This document shows positions 24,401 to 35,154 of a DNA stretch of 64,000 bases, one piece after another (the stretch's first letter is position 1; the number at the start of each line of letters is the position of its first letter). Origin of the DNA: Phoronis australis. Taxonomy: Eukaryota; Phoronida; Phoronidae. The position numbers and the translations under genes were made by a program. The stretch lies in NCBI GenBank assembly GCA_002633005.1, contig NMRA01000004.1, positions 1,721,144 to 1,785,143 on the forward strand. Reading direction: 5' to 3'. Below the pieces are notes generated by a model that worked only from the letters and a program-made list of their open reading frames with translations, was not told the origin of the DNA and did no database searches.

Positions 24401-27400
24401 GATAAGCCCATGGGCGTGTATTCGAAAAATGAAAATTTTGAGGTGTTTCAGCGACACCAAATGAACGCCCGGGCATTTATTCGGAAAAGGGGGCGTGTAA
24501 ACGGAAAGCCATAGTTTTGCTTGAATTGAAACTCTTTTACTTAAAACTGTGTTTTTAATTTTTTTGTTAATAAATGCATAGTTCAACAACGCCTTGTTTG
24601 TTTTTATAAATGATAAATGCTCCACAAAACAGAATTTGTGACAAAAAGTTGACGTTGAGTGTTTTTTTAAGAGGAAAATTTGCAAATAAACGTCCCACTG
24701 TCTGGACACTTGACACCACAAGTTGTAACACCAAATAAACGCCCATGGGCGTTTCATCGGGTGGGCTTATCTACGGAAAACCCCGCTAAGCACATAAAAT
24801 GACCCGACATGACAATCCAACATGTTGGGCCTGGTCTCAAGTAACAAAGAAAATCAATTCTTCCCAATCCCAGAAACTATCTTTAATTTGAGTATTGCAA
24901 AAAGTTAAGACCTAAGTTGTTTAAACCAAAAGTTAGTTATTTCTTTGAATCATGGAATACAAGTTTATACCAGTGCTAAACTGGGATGTATACACGGATG
25001 TAAAGACTAACCTCCCATCATCTTCTTTGGAGGCATTCGTGGTATTAGTCGGTAGGGAAACCTCTGCAGTAATAACTCATAGAGAGCATTGAAGTCATTA
25101 TACCTTCTCAGAACAGTGCACTTGTACTTCTACAATAATAGAATAACCAACATTAGTATTATCAAGAAAGTATTGTAATAAATGGTCGTGCCTAGACAAT
25201 GCAACAGTTAGAACACTGTTTACTAATATGAATCAGAAATACTGAATATTGGACGAAAGTCTGGAGAAATGTAGTTAAATCTAAGACAATACCATAAGCT
25301 CTCCTAAAGTGATAGACAAACATGTGATTTTATAACAGTGCTTAGTGTATTAAAGGAAAAAAAGCAATTACAGCTAGTCATAATATGAGACCTGCCTCAA
25401 TAGGAAGTGCCTTAATACTGAAATATTTAACCAATAGAATTAACAATAAGCATATAATAGCATTGTTTTATAATAACTCAGAAATTCAAATACACTTTAA
25501 TACATGGGGTTATGATTAATGAAAAATATAGTAACCTTGTACCATCTATATTAAGTTCAACTGACATTCCTCGGAAATGTCAACATTTTGTCACTAACAC
25601 TCATGCAATACTGAAAATTACACACTGATGTATATGGCGAAGACTTTTCCTTACTTTGCTTGTTATTTCATACTCCTGATGTTTAAGTATTAAACCTTTC
25701 TTCCCAGGAACCACTTCAACTTTGATAGCATCAAGTTCACAGAGGTCTTCGTATCTGTAGCCCAATAAATGGGGATTCTTTTCTCTTCTAGCTCTAAAGC
25801 TTATCGTCTTCAAATCAGTTAAATCTCCAAGGGTAGGTCTTGGCAAGTCTGAAACAGCAGTGACACCTGCAGTACTAAACTGACAATGCTACAATTTTGA
25901 CTTAAGCAAAAACGTATGACTAATTCCAATGAGTTATTTTGATTACTGAAGCTACTGCCAGAAAAAGCAAAATCTCATGTGAATAAAGGAATGTGGATTA
26001 AGTGAACACACATCAGAACACACACTGCTAACATTTGACTGGATGGCTAAGAACTGATCATGTTATGAATGTCAAAGCAAATAAAGTATTTTTCTAATTA
26101 GAATATATTACGATGGAATGATGAAAGTTTATTTGATAAACAGAAAGAATACTTGCACAGTATTTATGTACAGCTGTCATCAACAAACATGTGGCGAAAT
26201 TCTAAAATTTTTAAAGGAGCATGCCACCCAAAAAAGCAACTTAATTTGTATCAATTTAGATCGAGTAGTTCTACTCCATAACGACATGTACGGTTGCGTT
26301 ACCTGACACCACACGGAGGTGTTGAAATTATCCAATGATGTAATTGGTTTCACACGCAGTCTGTTCAGCAGTTCACAACACGGGTTACTGGTGTCAGCTT
26401 ATCACTTGAATTCATTGTTTAACACCAATAAATCATCAAACTTCGATGAAAAACCCTTAAAAATAGACCGAGTTCATATAAAAACCTGTTGTTTTATTTC
26501 GCTGTTACGGATTTATTGGTATTTGGACACACCGTAGCCTACAAAGTTTGGCAGGCCAATAAGGTTCGTGGCAGGAGTTTGAGGTCTGTTCGGAGACAAA
26601 TTTGAAGTATTTTCCTTGAGATGCAGACAGGAGAACCTAGACCTGTATTGTTTAGACTTGTGATTTTTTGAGTTCTAAACACAAAACGCTTGTTATCCTG
26701 GCCAGTGGCTCGGAGCCCAATCAGGCCCGTCGCGGCTGGCCAGATTGACTCGTTATCCCAGCCAGTGGCTCGGAAACTGATCAGACGTCACGAACATAAA
26801 CCAGCCAAAGTTCAATGGAAACTAAACTTCCAGTCAAGAAAATACTATACTAGTGAGCCAAAGTAATGTGCACGTAATTATGTTGGTGAATTAGCCACGA
26901 AACTGTAAATCTACTTACTCGTCGGAGGGCTGCAAATTCAGGTTCCACTTTGGCCACAGCACCGTCAGGGCAGAAGTTGTACATTGACAATCATTATTTG
27001 AATAATGTAAATGTAAATAAAGATTCCCCTAACACCTGGCCGTGGGATGGAAATTGAGTTGTTTCACAACAGTTTCTGCCATCGAATTTAGTATGAGTTC
27101 ACACGGCCTCGGTGTCCCGTCAATTAGTTTTATTGCATCTAAAGCCGGTAACGCAGTGATTTATTCATTGCTGGGTTCTCAAATCATTTGCACTCACGAA
27201 CACTCCAAAGGCACTACAAATTGCATCTAATGAGACAGACTTTGTTTCAGTTTTATATAAGTATTGGTTAGGGTGAGAATAATTCATTTTGAAACAGAAC
27301 GCTCAGTAATAAATGTCAACATGGCAACTCGCAATCCCGATTTAGACGAGAGCTCATCAGTCTATCACTACGAAGACTTCGCAGGTGGATCGTTAAGTTT

Positions 27401-30400
27401 CACAGGCTATCAATTCGAACAGGAATACAGTGATGAAGAAATACTAGAGAGGCACCGTGAACAAGCTCAGACAACGAAACGTATGGATAGTTATTTGTTA
27501 AGCCGGCATTCGTCAGGCACTGTCGACGTCTGCAGGCCACAGACACGGAGATGTTTCACGCCTCATACTTGCTATTTACAGTGTACATTTCATTCTTCCC
27601 TACCACGAGCCATTTCCTAAGCATTTTGGACTCTCGAGGAAGTAAAAAAAACGATATACCTGCTTTCCTCGCAGCTGCATAGTTCAGACAAGCGGGAACG
27701 ATACACACCGCAACATAGCAGCATTCACTCTGCAGATGAACCACGGACGTCGCTAGCGTCGCTTCTCACCTTCCTCACAGGTTAACGCGACACCTCTTGG
27801 CAAGGTAAGGTCGACCGTATGCGAGGCGATGTGGATATAGACCGATTAAGACGGCAAAAAAGACTAATTAAATCGGGTGGCATTCTCCTTACAATGCAAT
27901 GAGTTTTTGAAGAAAAAATCTTTGGAAATGATATTTGCTGGAATTTGAGGACACCACCTACAACAACCTATGAGTAATGACTTGTATGTTTGTATGGAAA
28001 TTGGTTACTTTTTTGCAAAACATAAATGATTTTAGCTCGTTTACACAACTACCTGCATCTGAAAAGTTCTCAAGAAGTTTTTCGCTAACTTGCTTTCCTT
28101 GCTGTGCAAAAGCAGTGAGTGCTAATGCTTTATAAAGACCATCCCGGGATAGGTAACCTTGTTTGTTATCAACAATGTCCCATATCTGAAAAGAGAAAGG
28201 GCAAAGCAATGACAGATATGTCAACAGTAGCATAAAAATTCAAAGCATGTCAGTATATGAAGATCAGGCCAACAACCCATGTGTAAGATGAAGAACTCCA
28301 TTAGGCTGCTCATTTTAGTTGAAGACGGCATGCTTGGCTCTCAATTTTGAGGGCTGTGATGGAGGAGCAAACACGAAAAATTTCCCTCTTAACATAGGAG
28401 CGCTACCAAAATTCCTCAAACAGGAAGTACTGGCACCTCTTCTCCCAAGTGAGGGAAGCCCGGACATCAAACACCAGGACAATTTTACCTGTTTTCAAAA
28501 TATAATTGTACTTGCTTTGAGCCTTCAGTTGACTTGTGACAATCCTAAGTCTGTCGAATAATAAATGATAGTTGAAAAGTACATAACATTCAAGAGCAAA
28601 AACATTATTTTGGTGCAGCAAGGGTACAAGGAAGCAACTGCAGTAAAACTGAAATTGCCTCCAGGGGGCGTACCACTAGCTTTTAAGAATTGGTGGTGTG
28701 ATCCCAATATTGCGAAAACAACAGTCAAGGTGTCTGTAAGGTAACAAGGTGGACTACGAGGTACAGCACTGATAACTTTTGTATAACATACAACGAAAAC
28801 ATGTACTTTAAATAAATTTAGAATTTTTACAAATGTTGATCAAACGATTAGGCAAAAAAGAAGTGAGAGCCAAAAAACACAAAAAAATTAATCATAAAAG
28901 AACAAAAAAAAAAAAATAAAAATACAGAGTAAAGTAAAATGAAATAACCCTTTTTAACATTTGTTTCAAAACATCAAATGTGTTGACCTGCACATAATCA
29001 TGTTCACTTCATTAAGCACTTGAAATTTGGAATCAGGTGGTTATCTACAGAGATAGCAGTTTTTCAAATACCAGGAAAAGTAGGTCATTACAATAAATGA
29101 GATCTAAATAGCACAGCACGTAGGCCTAATGACCACAACATACTGACTGAAAACAAAATAAACTTTCTGCAGGCACTTCTTGTTTCTGCGTGTATTTCAG
29201 TGCTTTTGCTTTCAACGGTACTATGTAGAATGTACACAGTGGTTTTGAAAAGCAATTCCATCGTAACTGTGTTGAATTCTTAAAAATACCAACTGTACAT
29301 GAACTTCAATGAAGCACATTGTTATCTTATACTTATACTTTTTTGCAACGTTATTGTAAAAATTGCACTTAATTACCAAATCATATTCACACCAATGTTG
29401 ACAAGAACTAAACCTAAAGCTGCATGCCATCCTGTCAGTGTTGAATGTATTACAGAATTATTTTGGAATTTAAAAGCATCACCACACTCATCTGATCTTG
29501 AATGAATTGTTGTCAAATGAGCTGGCAATACATATACACCATTTTCAAACTTGCAATGTTAGGGTTGCCTAACCCAAACAAACTCTGAAGCATTAGTTTG
29601 AGTCACTGATGGTTTCAGTAGAGATTCTTGTCAGTAACAGAAATAGACTTCTGTCCTGGTGAAGTATATGAGACTGACTTTATGAGAGTAAAAGGTCAAC
29701 TTCGATTTTCATTTTTTTAGCCGACACGGAGAAATGCAGCTTTAAAACTCTAACGATAAAACTCGAAGATTAAAGAAACACATCTGGCTGCCCTTGATTG
29801 ACTACACCGGATTCGTTTCATGAAAAGTGACTTAAAACTTAAGTCAGAAATTTGGTCTTACGCTCCAAACAAATACTTCTGAAAAATATTTCAATCTCAC
29901 TTGAGCAATGCAAAGTCTCTGCAAATATACCAATAACTGCTAAATATCGAGATAATTTCAATAAATTATTTTTAGACTATGATTTTCTCATTACGTGGTT
30001 AAACGTTTATTCACCAATTGTCAAGTGGGAGCATAACACCAAATTTCTCTCTTTAAGTCTGACGTCACTTTCATGCAAAACAGACCCCAGGTCAAGATGC
30101 AAAGACATCTGATTGGTCTGAAAGTCCGAAACCATCCGTAGCCAATCTAATGTCTTAGCCAGTTGGCCTGACTGAACCAGGAAAATGAATCAAGTACAGC
30201 CACATTATGTCATTAAATCACTTATTAGAACTAGAAAGCAAAATTCTTCAACCAGAGAAGAATTGTACAGAAGTGATTCAACTGGTTGAACGAAATATCA
30301 AGCATCATAGTGGTATGAGAAAAAAATCAGTTGTTGATGACACATGCATTCATTAGAATCAATGACATTGTTGTTCACAGTTCAGCCAGTAGGCCCAACG

Positions 30401-30678
30401 GTGCAAAAACTGCAAATGCCAATAGGTCACTCACTTGTGAAAGCGTTGAAGTTGGTAAACTTGACTTCACTAGCAAACTGGAAAACATATCCCGATCAAC
30501 TTGTTCTTGATTGGGACATACAATCTCGTAAACCTCCCGGTAAAACGGAGGTATTGATCCTGCAAAAGAACAAAACATGCTTCGAGTTCAAGAATTGAAC
30601 GCCCACAACCTATTGTAATCAAGTCAAATATACGCAAACGTTCCTGATACACCTACCAAAGGTCAGGTCAGCCGCCAT
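15412..30678 (-). CDS. SNX8: Sorting nexin-8 (EH-PX-BAR), 12 coding exons, 530 aa
   Basis: Coding exons in transcript order: 30678-30657, 30559-30435, 28185-28053, 25848-25655, 25129-25012, 23980-23859, 22837-22757, 22398-22235, 21399-21198, 19379-19227, 18280-18131, 15540-15412 (total 1593 nt). All junctions are GT-AG and phases agree. Residues 8-90 form an EH domain ([25 protein letters not shown]) with the peptide-pocket Trp but no good calcium loop. Residues about 136-240 form a PX domain with LRRYNDF, MPPKK and [13 protein letters not shown], the residues expected to bind PtdIns3P. About 245-520 form the BAR/coiled region ([32 protein letters not shown]), which should dimerise and shape endosomal tubules for retrieval to the Golgi. 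Human SNX8 as I recall it lacks the EH domain. The start ATAATGG has a good context. It is divergent from IQCE. Confidence 0.95.
17128..17334. mobile_element. MITE-A, 207 bp, in SNX8 intron 11
   Basis: The left end GGCCCATTCCAAGAAACC is matched by the inverted right end, where GGCCCATTCCAAGAAAAC is read on the minus strand. The terminal repeats are about 23 bases and continue to GACTT. The interior is AT-rich and non-coding. It abuts MITE-B at 17339. Confidence 0.8.
17339..17760. mobile_element. MITE-B copy in SNX8 intron 11, about 420 bp
   Basis: The ends carry inverted repeats around AAACAGTYCCAAAT and GGACT.AACTAA..TCCCTA. The interior matches 32941-33370 in opposite orientation (for instance TTAGTAATGAAACT read in reverse). 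It is clearly older than that copy. Confidence 0.75.
19911..20066. repeat. 26-bp tandem repeat, exactly 6 identical units, SNX8 intron 9
   Basis: The unit CAAGTACTATACAGTCGAGC plus TGAACA repeats six times without a mismatch, which implies recent expansion and likely length polymorphism. Confidence 0.95.
22795..23310. repeat. Haplotype duplication B, first copy (contains the 3' part of the intact exon 7)
   Basis: It repeats at 23312 onward with an offset of 517. This copy includes the 5'-half of SNX8 coding exon 7 in transcript terms and ends inside a 30-bp tandem array. The 'n' at 23311 is the join. Confidence 0.85.
23101..23310. repeat. 30-bp tandem array, about 7 units, SNX8 intron 6 (copy 1)
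   Basis: The unit is ACTATATAACAGAGCACAAA plus CCACGCATAC with a few variants. The period is a multiple of three, so it is open in several frames on both strands without being a gene. Confidence 0.9.
23312..23354 (-). pseudogene. Partial second copy of SNX8 exon 7 (assembly artefact)
   Basis: These 43 bases equal 22795-22837, the 5' part of coding exon 7, and stop abruptly at the 'n'. The copy keeps the acceptor side but has no donor side. It should be removed from the gene model. Confidence 0.85.
23620..23845. repeat. 30-bp tandem array, about 7-8 units (haplotype copy 2)
   Basis: Same unit as 23101-23310, offset 517. It ends in unique sequence just before exon 6 (23859-23980), so it is the version connected to the rest of the locus. 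Confidence 0.9.
24386..24786. mobile_element. MITE-C, about 400 bp, SNX8 intron 5
   Basis: The left end reads CGGGAATTTCTGTAGATAAG and CCCATGGGCG. The right end, read on minus, is CGGGGTTTTCCGTAGATAAG, CCCA and then CGCCCATGGGCG. The terminal inverted repeats are thus about 24 bases with few mismatches and share the GATAAGCCCA block. No transposase is recognised; the minus-strand ORF spanning it is a by-product. Confidence 0.75.
27264..27800. mobile_element. Small two-headed THAP transposon remnant in SNX8 intron 3
   Basis: From the left, a + ORF has ATG at 27321 and encodes an acidic start ([14 protein letters not shown], then [20 protein letters not shown]). From the right, a - ORF starting about 27744 encodes a THAP-type zinc-finger start with C-x4-C ([20 protein letters not shown]), then LPRES and RKWL. 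The C-terminal Cys-His pair of the THAP domain is missing. Both ORFs run inward, as at 50.75 kb, and each is truncated. The YQFE.EYS.EE motif resembles proteins with the P2X7-like zinc region common in such repeats; that is recall, not a search. Confidence 0.55.
28600..28700. repeat. Solo relative of the CTCF-like array unit
   Basis: TAAAACTGAAATTGCC, TCCAGGGGGCGTACC and ACTAGC resemble the array segment at 8470-8510 (AAAATTACCTCCAGGAGGCA). It contains CCTCCAGGGGGCGT at 28658-28671, two mismatches from the CTCF core. The similarity covers only about 70 bases. Confidence 0.4.
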
Positions 30679-30690
30679 TATTGAAAGTGA

Positions 30691-30719
30691 TCATGTGACT
30701 TTTTCGGTCATGTGACTTT
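30691..30719. promoter_or_regulatory. Paired M-box/E-box sites next to the SNX8 start
   Basis: TCATGTGACTTT occurs at 30691-30702 and again at 30708-30719, 13 to 41 bases upstream of the SNX8 ATG. TCATGTGA is the M-box form of the E-box bound by MiT/TFE factors in vertebrates. Regulation of an endosomal gene by such a factor would make sense but is inferred. Confidence 0.45.
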
Positions 30720-31294
30720 AGAAACGTAAACTTTCAGAAATAGCGGATTTTGCGCAAAATGTAGGTAATTAAAAGTAATGTCATGATGTGAACATTTGAT
30801 GAAATATTTGAAGCTTTTCAAATTAACTTTTAAAAGCATTAAAAAGACAAGAAGACAGCGTATGACCCAAATGACAACAAACGAGACAGTACGCGATCTT
30901 GCGAGACTACAAATGCCAATGTTTATTTGAACGTTGTAAATATAGAGAGTAATGCTCGGCGTGTTCGTGATGTTTTCATGTACTAATTAAGAAAGGTGAG
31001 TGTTAGATTAAATTATCTGTCAATGAATGTTATTTAACAGCCCTGCGGTAATTTTTGCTGCTGATAGCAAATGATTAAATATGACGGCACAATGATTTAA
31101 TGTGAATTCTGTTTGTTGACGGAGACGGTGACTGTCGTTTGGTTGCCAACCAAAACGTTTGCTGTTGTACTAACTCTGAAGCAACTTGCATTTTTATTTG
31201 ACTTTTTGTATTCAGTGCCATGAGTTCTGATAAAATTAATATAATGTGACGCTGGGGTTACAAACGAGGCTAAATAAGTGCACGATTTTGAGGG

Positions 31295-31590
31295 GTGATC
31301 TTACGTCAATTTCACCTGCGAACTTACTGTCTTACTGTGTTTCCTCTCCTTGCCGCTCTGGCGTGGTTCGCAATCTGGCCACTACATGTCGCAAGTGATT
31401 GCCGCTTGACCTTTGATCAGGGGCAGACACAGACAGTGACCATCGTCTTCTGGCGCAGTCAGCGATTGAAGCTGATCAAAGGTCAAGCAACAGCCAACCA
31501 CAGCGATCGACACGCAAGCCACTTTGTGGCGAGACTGCGACTTCTGGTACATCTATGTGACTTCTGGCGAACAGCTGTTGAGTAATTTGG
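31295..31590. repeat. GC-richer block with a 17-bp perfect inverted repeat
   Basis: GCTTGACCTTTGATCAG at 31404-31420 is the exact reverse complement of CTGATCAAAGGTCAAGC at 31472-31488, with a 51-base loop. Each arm contains CCTTTGATC, a full TCF/LEF consensus. The block is richer in GC than its flanks and has more imperfect internal repeats (GCGACTTCTGG, TGACTTCTGGCG), which suggests a repeat element. A 96-aa ORF across it has no recognisable feature. Confidence 0.6.
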
Positions 31591-32605
31591 AAGGTCTTTA
31601 CTAAAATGGTATATTAGACGTATGTTCCGAGAGATTGAAATAGTAGCAAAATTCTAAGCGTAAATCTATGCCATGCATTCAGTCAAATATTTACAAAACT
31701 GTAAAGTTTAGCTCAGGAAATGTGTATTATTTGTGAAAGTAGAAAGCCTGTAAAATTATGTTTTTGATTTTAAATCATTCTGCTTTTGATTGGGTCATGG
31801 GACTGTGTCATTTTAGTAAAATTTAGCAAAAGGAAAGGTACATTGGCCACAAAACGAGCTTCAGTAACATGGCTAAATTTCTTTTGATGTAAATGTTTAT
31901 TATGAAATCTCAAACCCGCCATTTTTTAAACTTTTGTTTTTGTTTCATATAACTTTTAATTTTTTCAGCAAAATCTTTAAAAAGCCTATTTTTAAAGACC
32001 CTCTTGGAAAGGTGGTTTATTTTAAAATATACTGTATCTGATGAAGAGGAGCATCCATTTTTTATAATGTTTATTACGAAATCTTCGATACAATGAATAT
32101 ACATAACCCAGAAAGCGCCAAGAGGCATTATAACATCCATAAGGCTCAAAAGCTAGTCTTTTAAATATATTTACCAGATTTTAAAGTGGTTTACCTGTTT
32201 CAATATTGTCTAATTTTATCTGGTCTTGACACTTGTCATTTTTAATTCATTTTGAAAACAATTCCTAATTGTGCTTTGGAGAACTGTGCACAAAGCACCT
32301 AAAGTTTGTGAAAGTTTTATTTAACTCTGATCAGCCATTTCTGATAAACTAGTATGATTTTCCTAAGTTTGCCAAATTTGTCCATTTTTCTTGGGACTCT
32401 TAGACTCTTAAATAACTGAAACCCTATAACCAGTGTCAAATTTGGCAATAGTCGAATATAGTGTTCCCTGATTTGGAGACCCAGTTTGGAGAACCAGTTT
32501 CATCCACTAAATTACTGGTCAGTTTTTTAATATTTGTTGGTTCTCAAAACCAGGAGTTCTTATACTCAACTAGTGTCAAAATATTTTGTTACCTACCATA
32601 TTTCC

Positions 32606-33754
32606 TTAAGATAATGCCATGGCTTATTTTGGAAAGTTGTCCTATTACATATAATTTTCGCATCATTGATGACATAACACTTCAAGCAAGTAATCGTTAT
32701 ATTGTTAGTGTTTTTGTATTTAATCTACTATTCACAATTCAGGTAATTGTTTCCTGACATGTTGTTTAGTATATTTTTATTCCATTAATCATCGAGTATC
32801 AATTGGAGCATTACTAAATCAGAGCCTCACAATGGTTACGGTGATGGTATTGCCTAGTACGTCATTAGCCATCAGGGACCTTGAGATTCCTCCATTCCGT
32901 GGTTGCTACAGTTGATCCTCATTACAATTAACCTTCTGTGGCCGGTTGCATAAAACAGTCCCAAATAGGGACTCAACTAAGGTCCCTAGATCCTTTTGCA
33001 TATTTGCGTCTTTATGGACTCACAGATGCAATGTTTTTCTATCATTTCATCTTTATTACAAGCTCCTCTTTGATTAATGACATTCTATAATAACATAGCT
33101 AAAAACTGAGCTCAGAGTTCATTGAAAATAAATGGGGACTCAGTCCTTAAATTGGGAGTGGTGCATGAAAAGATCCCTTCTTATTTTTGATAATATTGAG
33201 AATTCAACGTAGAGTTCACTCTCGATTTGTATCTAAGTCAAAAGTTGACTTAGTAATGAAACTAAAACAATACAAGAAAGGACAATCAATGTTTTCACAA
33301 ATCCAAAAACACGCAGTAGGTTTAGGGAATGTAGTTGGGTCCCTATTTGGGACTGTTTTGTGCAACGGGCACTGGAACTTGTCAAAACATTCATTGTTGC
33401 CAAGGTTGACTATAACCGAATTAACTTTTTAGGAAAAAATGAAAATCATACTATCCTTACTTTTTTGTATGCAAAGCTATCTGACTGCGTGATCAGCCGC
33501 GTGACCAGCTGTGTGATCAGCCGCGTACAGAAAATCAAGTGTTTGTTCTGTCATGCACTGTAAATATATATGAAATGGAAATCAGAGTTAATTTGTAAAC
33601 TCTCAACATGTTGATTTGCTGTAAAGTTGGTAAAGTTACTTACTGGGACATCAAAATTGGTACGTGTGAATGTTGGATCTATGTTTGTTAAAAACGAACC
33701 ATAGAAAAATATTTTGTATTAGAGAAAATGGGACTTCTGGAATCGAATGCTATA
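32606..33754. repeat. Haplotype duplication C, first allele
   Basis: Matches 34004-35154 with an offset of about 1,400 and scattered substitutions. It includes a whole MITE-B. At 33754 the match stops at a TATA, after which this allele carries unrelated sequence up to the 'n' at 34003. Confidence 0.85.
32941..33370. mobile_element. MITE-B copy upstream of SNX8/IQCE (allele 1), about 430 bp
   Basis: The left end CCGGTTGCATAAAACAGTCC continues CAAATAGGGACTCAACTAAG. The right end read on minus is GCCCGTTGCACAAAACAGTC and then CCAAATAGGGACCCAACTA. The terminal inverted repeats are therefore about 45 bases. The same element is seen again at 34338-34769 only because that is the other allele. Confidence 0.85.
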
Positions 33755-34002
33755 CGGTAAAGTCGCGTGATTTTCGGACACTGAAAATTAATTCCAATAG
33801 AAAAAATTCATTCTTGGACGAATCTCGCGAAATATCATTTTGTGGTGTCCGAATTTGGCGGACCTCCAAATTTGGGTTTCCGCTAGTGTCCGAATTTCGT
33901 GGGTGTACATTATTTCGATGAGCGGTCGTAGTATCAACAATGCTGGCTCGGTCATTTGATAGCAGTATAATTGCAGGTAAATGAGACTCAAATGGTCTGA
34001 GC
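33755..34002. mobile_element. Allele-specific TA-site insertion, probably pogo/Tigger-like, right end missing
   Basis: It begins right after GCTATA with CGGTAAAGTCGCGTGATTTT and CGGACAC, whereas the other allele continues GCTATA-AGCGAGCG at 35155. Internal repeats GTGTCCGAATTTGGCGG and GTGTCCGAATTTCGTGG occur at about 33857 and 33888. TA target use and the CGGTAAA..CG..TTTTCGGAC end suggest the Tc1/mariner-pogo group, by resemblance only. The element is cut off by the contig end. Confidence 0.55.
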
Positions 34003-34003
34003 N

Positions 34004-35154
34004 TTAAGATAATGCCATGGCTTATTTTGGAAAGTTGTCCTATTACATATAACTTTCGCATCATTGATGACATAACACTTCAAGCAAGTAATCGTTATAT
34101 TGTTAGTGTTTTTGTATTTAATCTACTATTCCCAACTCAGGTAATTGTTTCCTGACATGTTGTTTAGTATATTTTTATTCCATTAATCATCGAGTATCAA
34201 TTGGAGCATTACTAAATCAGAGCCTCACAATGGTTACGGTGATGGTATTGCCTAGTACGTCATTAGCCATCAGTGACCTTGAGATTCCTCCATTCCATGG
34301 TTGCTACACTTGAATCTCATTACAATTAACCTTCTGTGGCCAGTTGCATGAAACGGTCCCAAATAGGGACTCAACTGAGGTCCCTAGATCCTTTTGCGTA
34401 TTTGTGTCTTTATGGACTCACAGATGCAATATTTTTCTATCATTTCATCTTTATTACGAGCTCCTCTTTGATTAATGACATTTTATAATAATATAGCTAA
34501 AAACTGAGCCCAGAGTTCATTAAAAATATATAGGGACTCAGTCCTTGAATTGGGAGTGTTGCATGAAAAGATCCCTACTTATTTTCGTTAATATTGAGAA
34601 TTCAACGTAGAGTTCACTCTCGATTTGTATCAAAGTCAAAAGTTGACTTAGTAATGAAACTAAAACAATACAAGAAAGGGCAATCGATGTTTTCACAAAT
34701 CCAAAAATACGCAGTAGATTTAGGGAACGTAGTTGGGTCCCTATTTGGGACTGTTTTGTGCAACTGGGCACTGGAACCTGTCAAAAACGTTCATTGTTGC
34801 CAAGGTTGGCTATAACCGAATTAACTTTTCAGGAAAAAATGAAAATCATACTACCCTTACCTTTTTGTATGCAAGGCTATCTGACTGTGTGATCAGCCGC
34901 GTGATCAGCCGCGTGATCAGCCGCGTACAGAAAAACAAGTGTTTGTTCTGTCATGCACTGTAAACAGATATGAAATGGAAATCAGAGTTAATTTGTAAAC
35001 TCTCAACATGTTGATTTGCTGTAAAGTTGGTAAAGTTACTTACTGGGGCATCAAAATTGGTACGTGTGAATGTTGGATCTATGTTTGTTAAAAACTAAGC
35101 ATAGAAAAATATTTTGTATTAGAGAAAATGGGACTTCTGGAATCGAATGCTATA
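34004..35154. repeat. Haplotype duplication C, second allele (with MITE-B at 34338-34769)
   Basis: Second reading of 32606-33754, continuing directly into unique sequence toward IQCE. Removing one allele shortens the SNX8-IQCE spacer from about 6.4 to about 5.0 kb. Confidence 0.85.

Noticed and set aside
24383-24757. 124-aa minus-strand ORF
   Set aside because: It coincides with a MITE interior and has no transposase motif.
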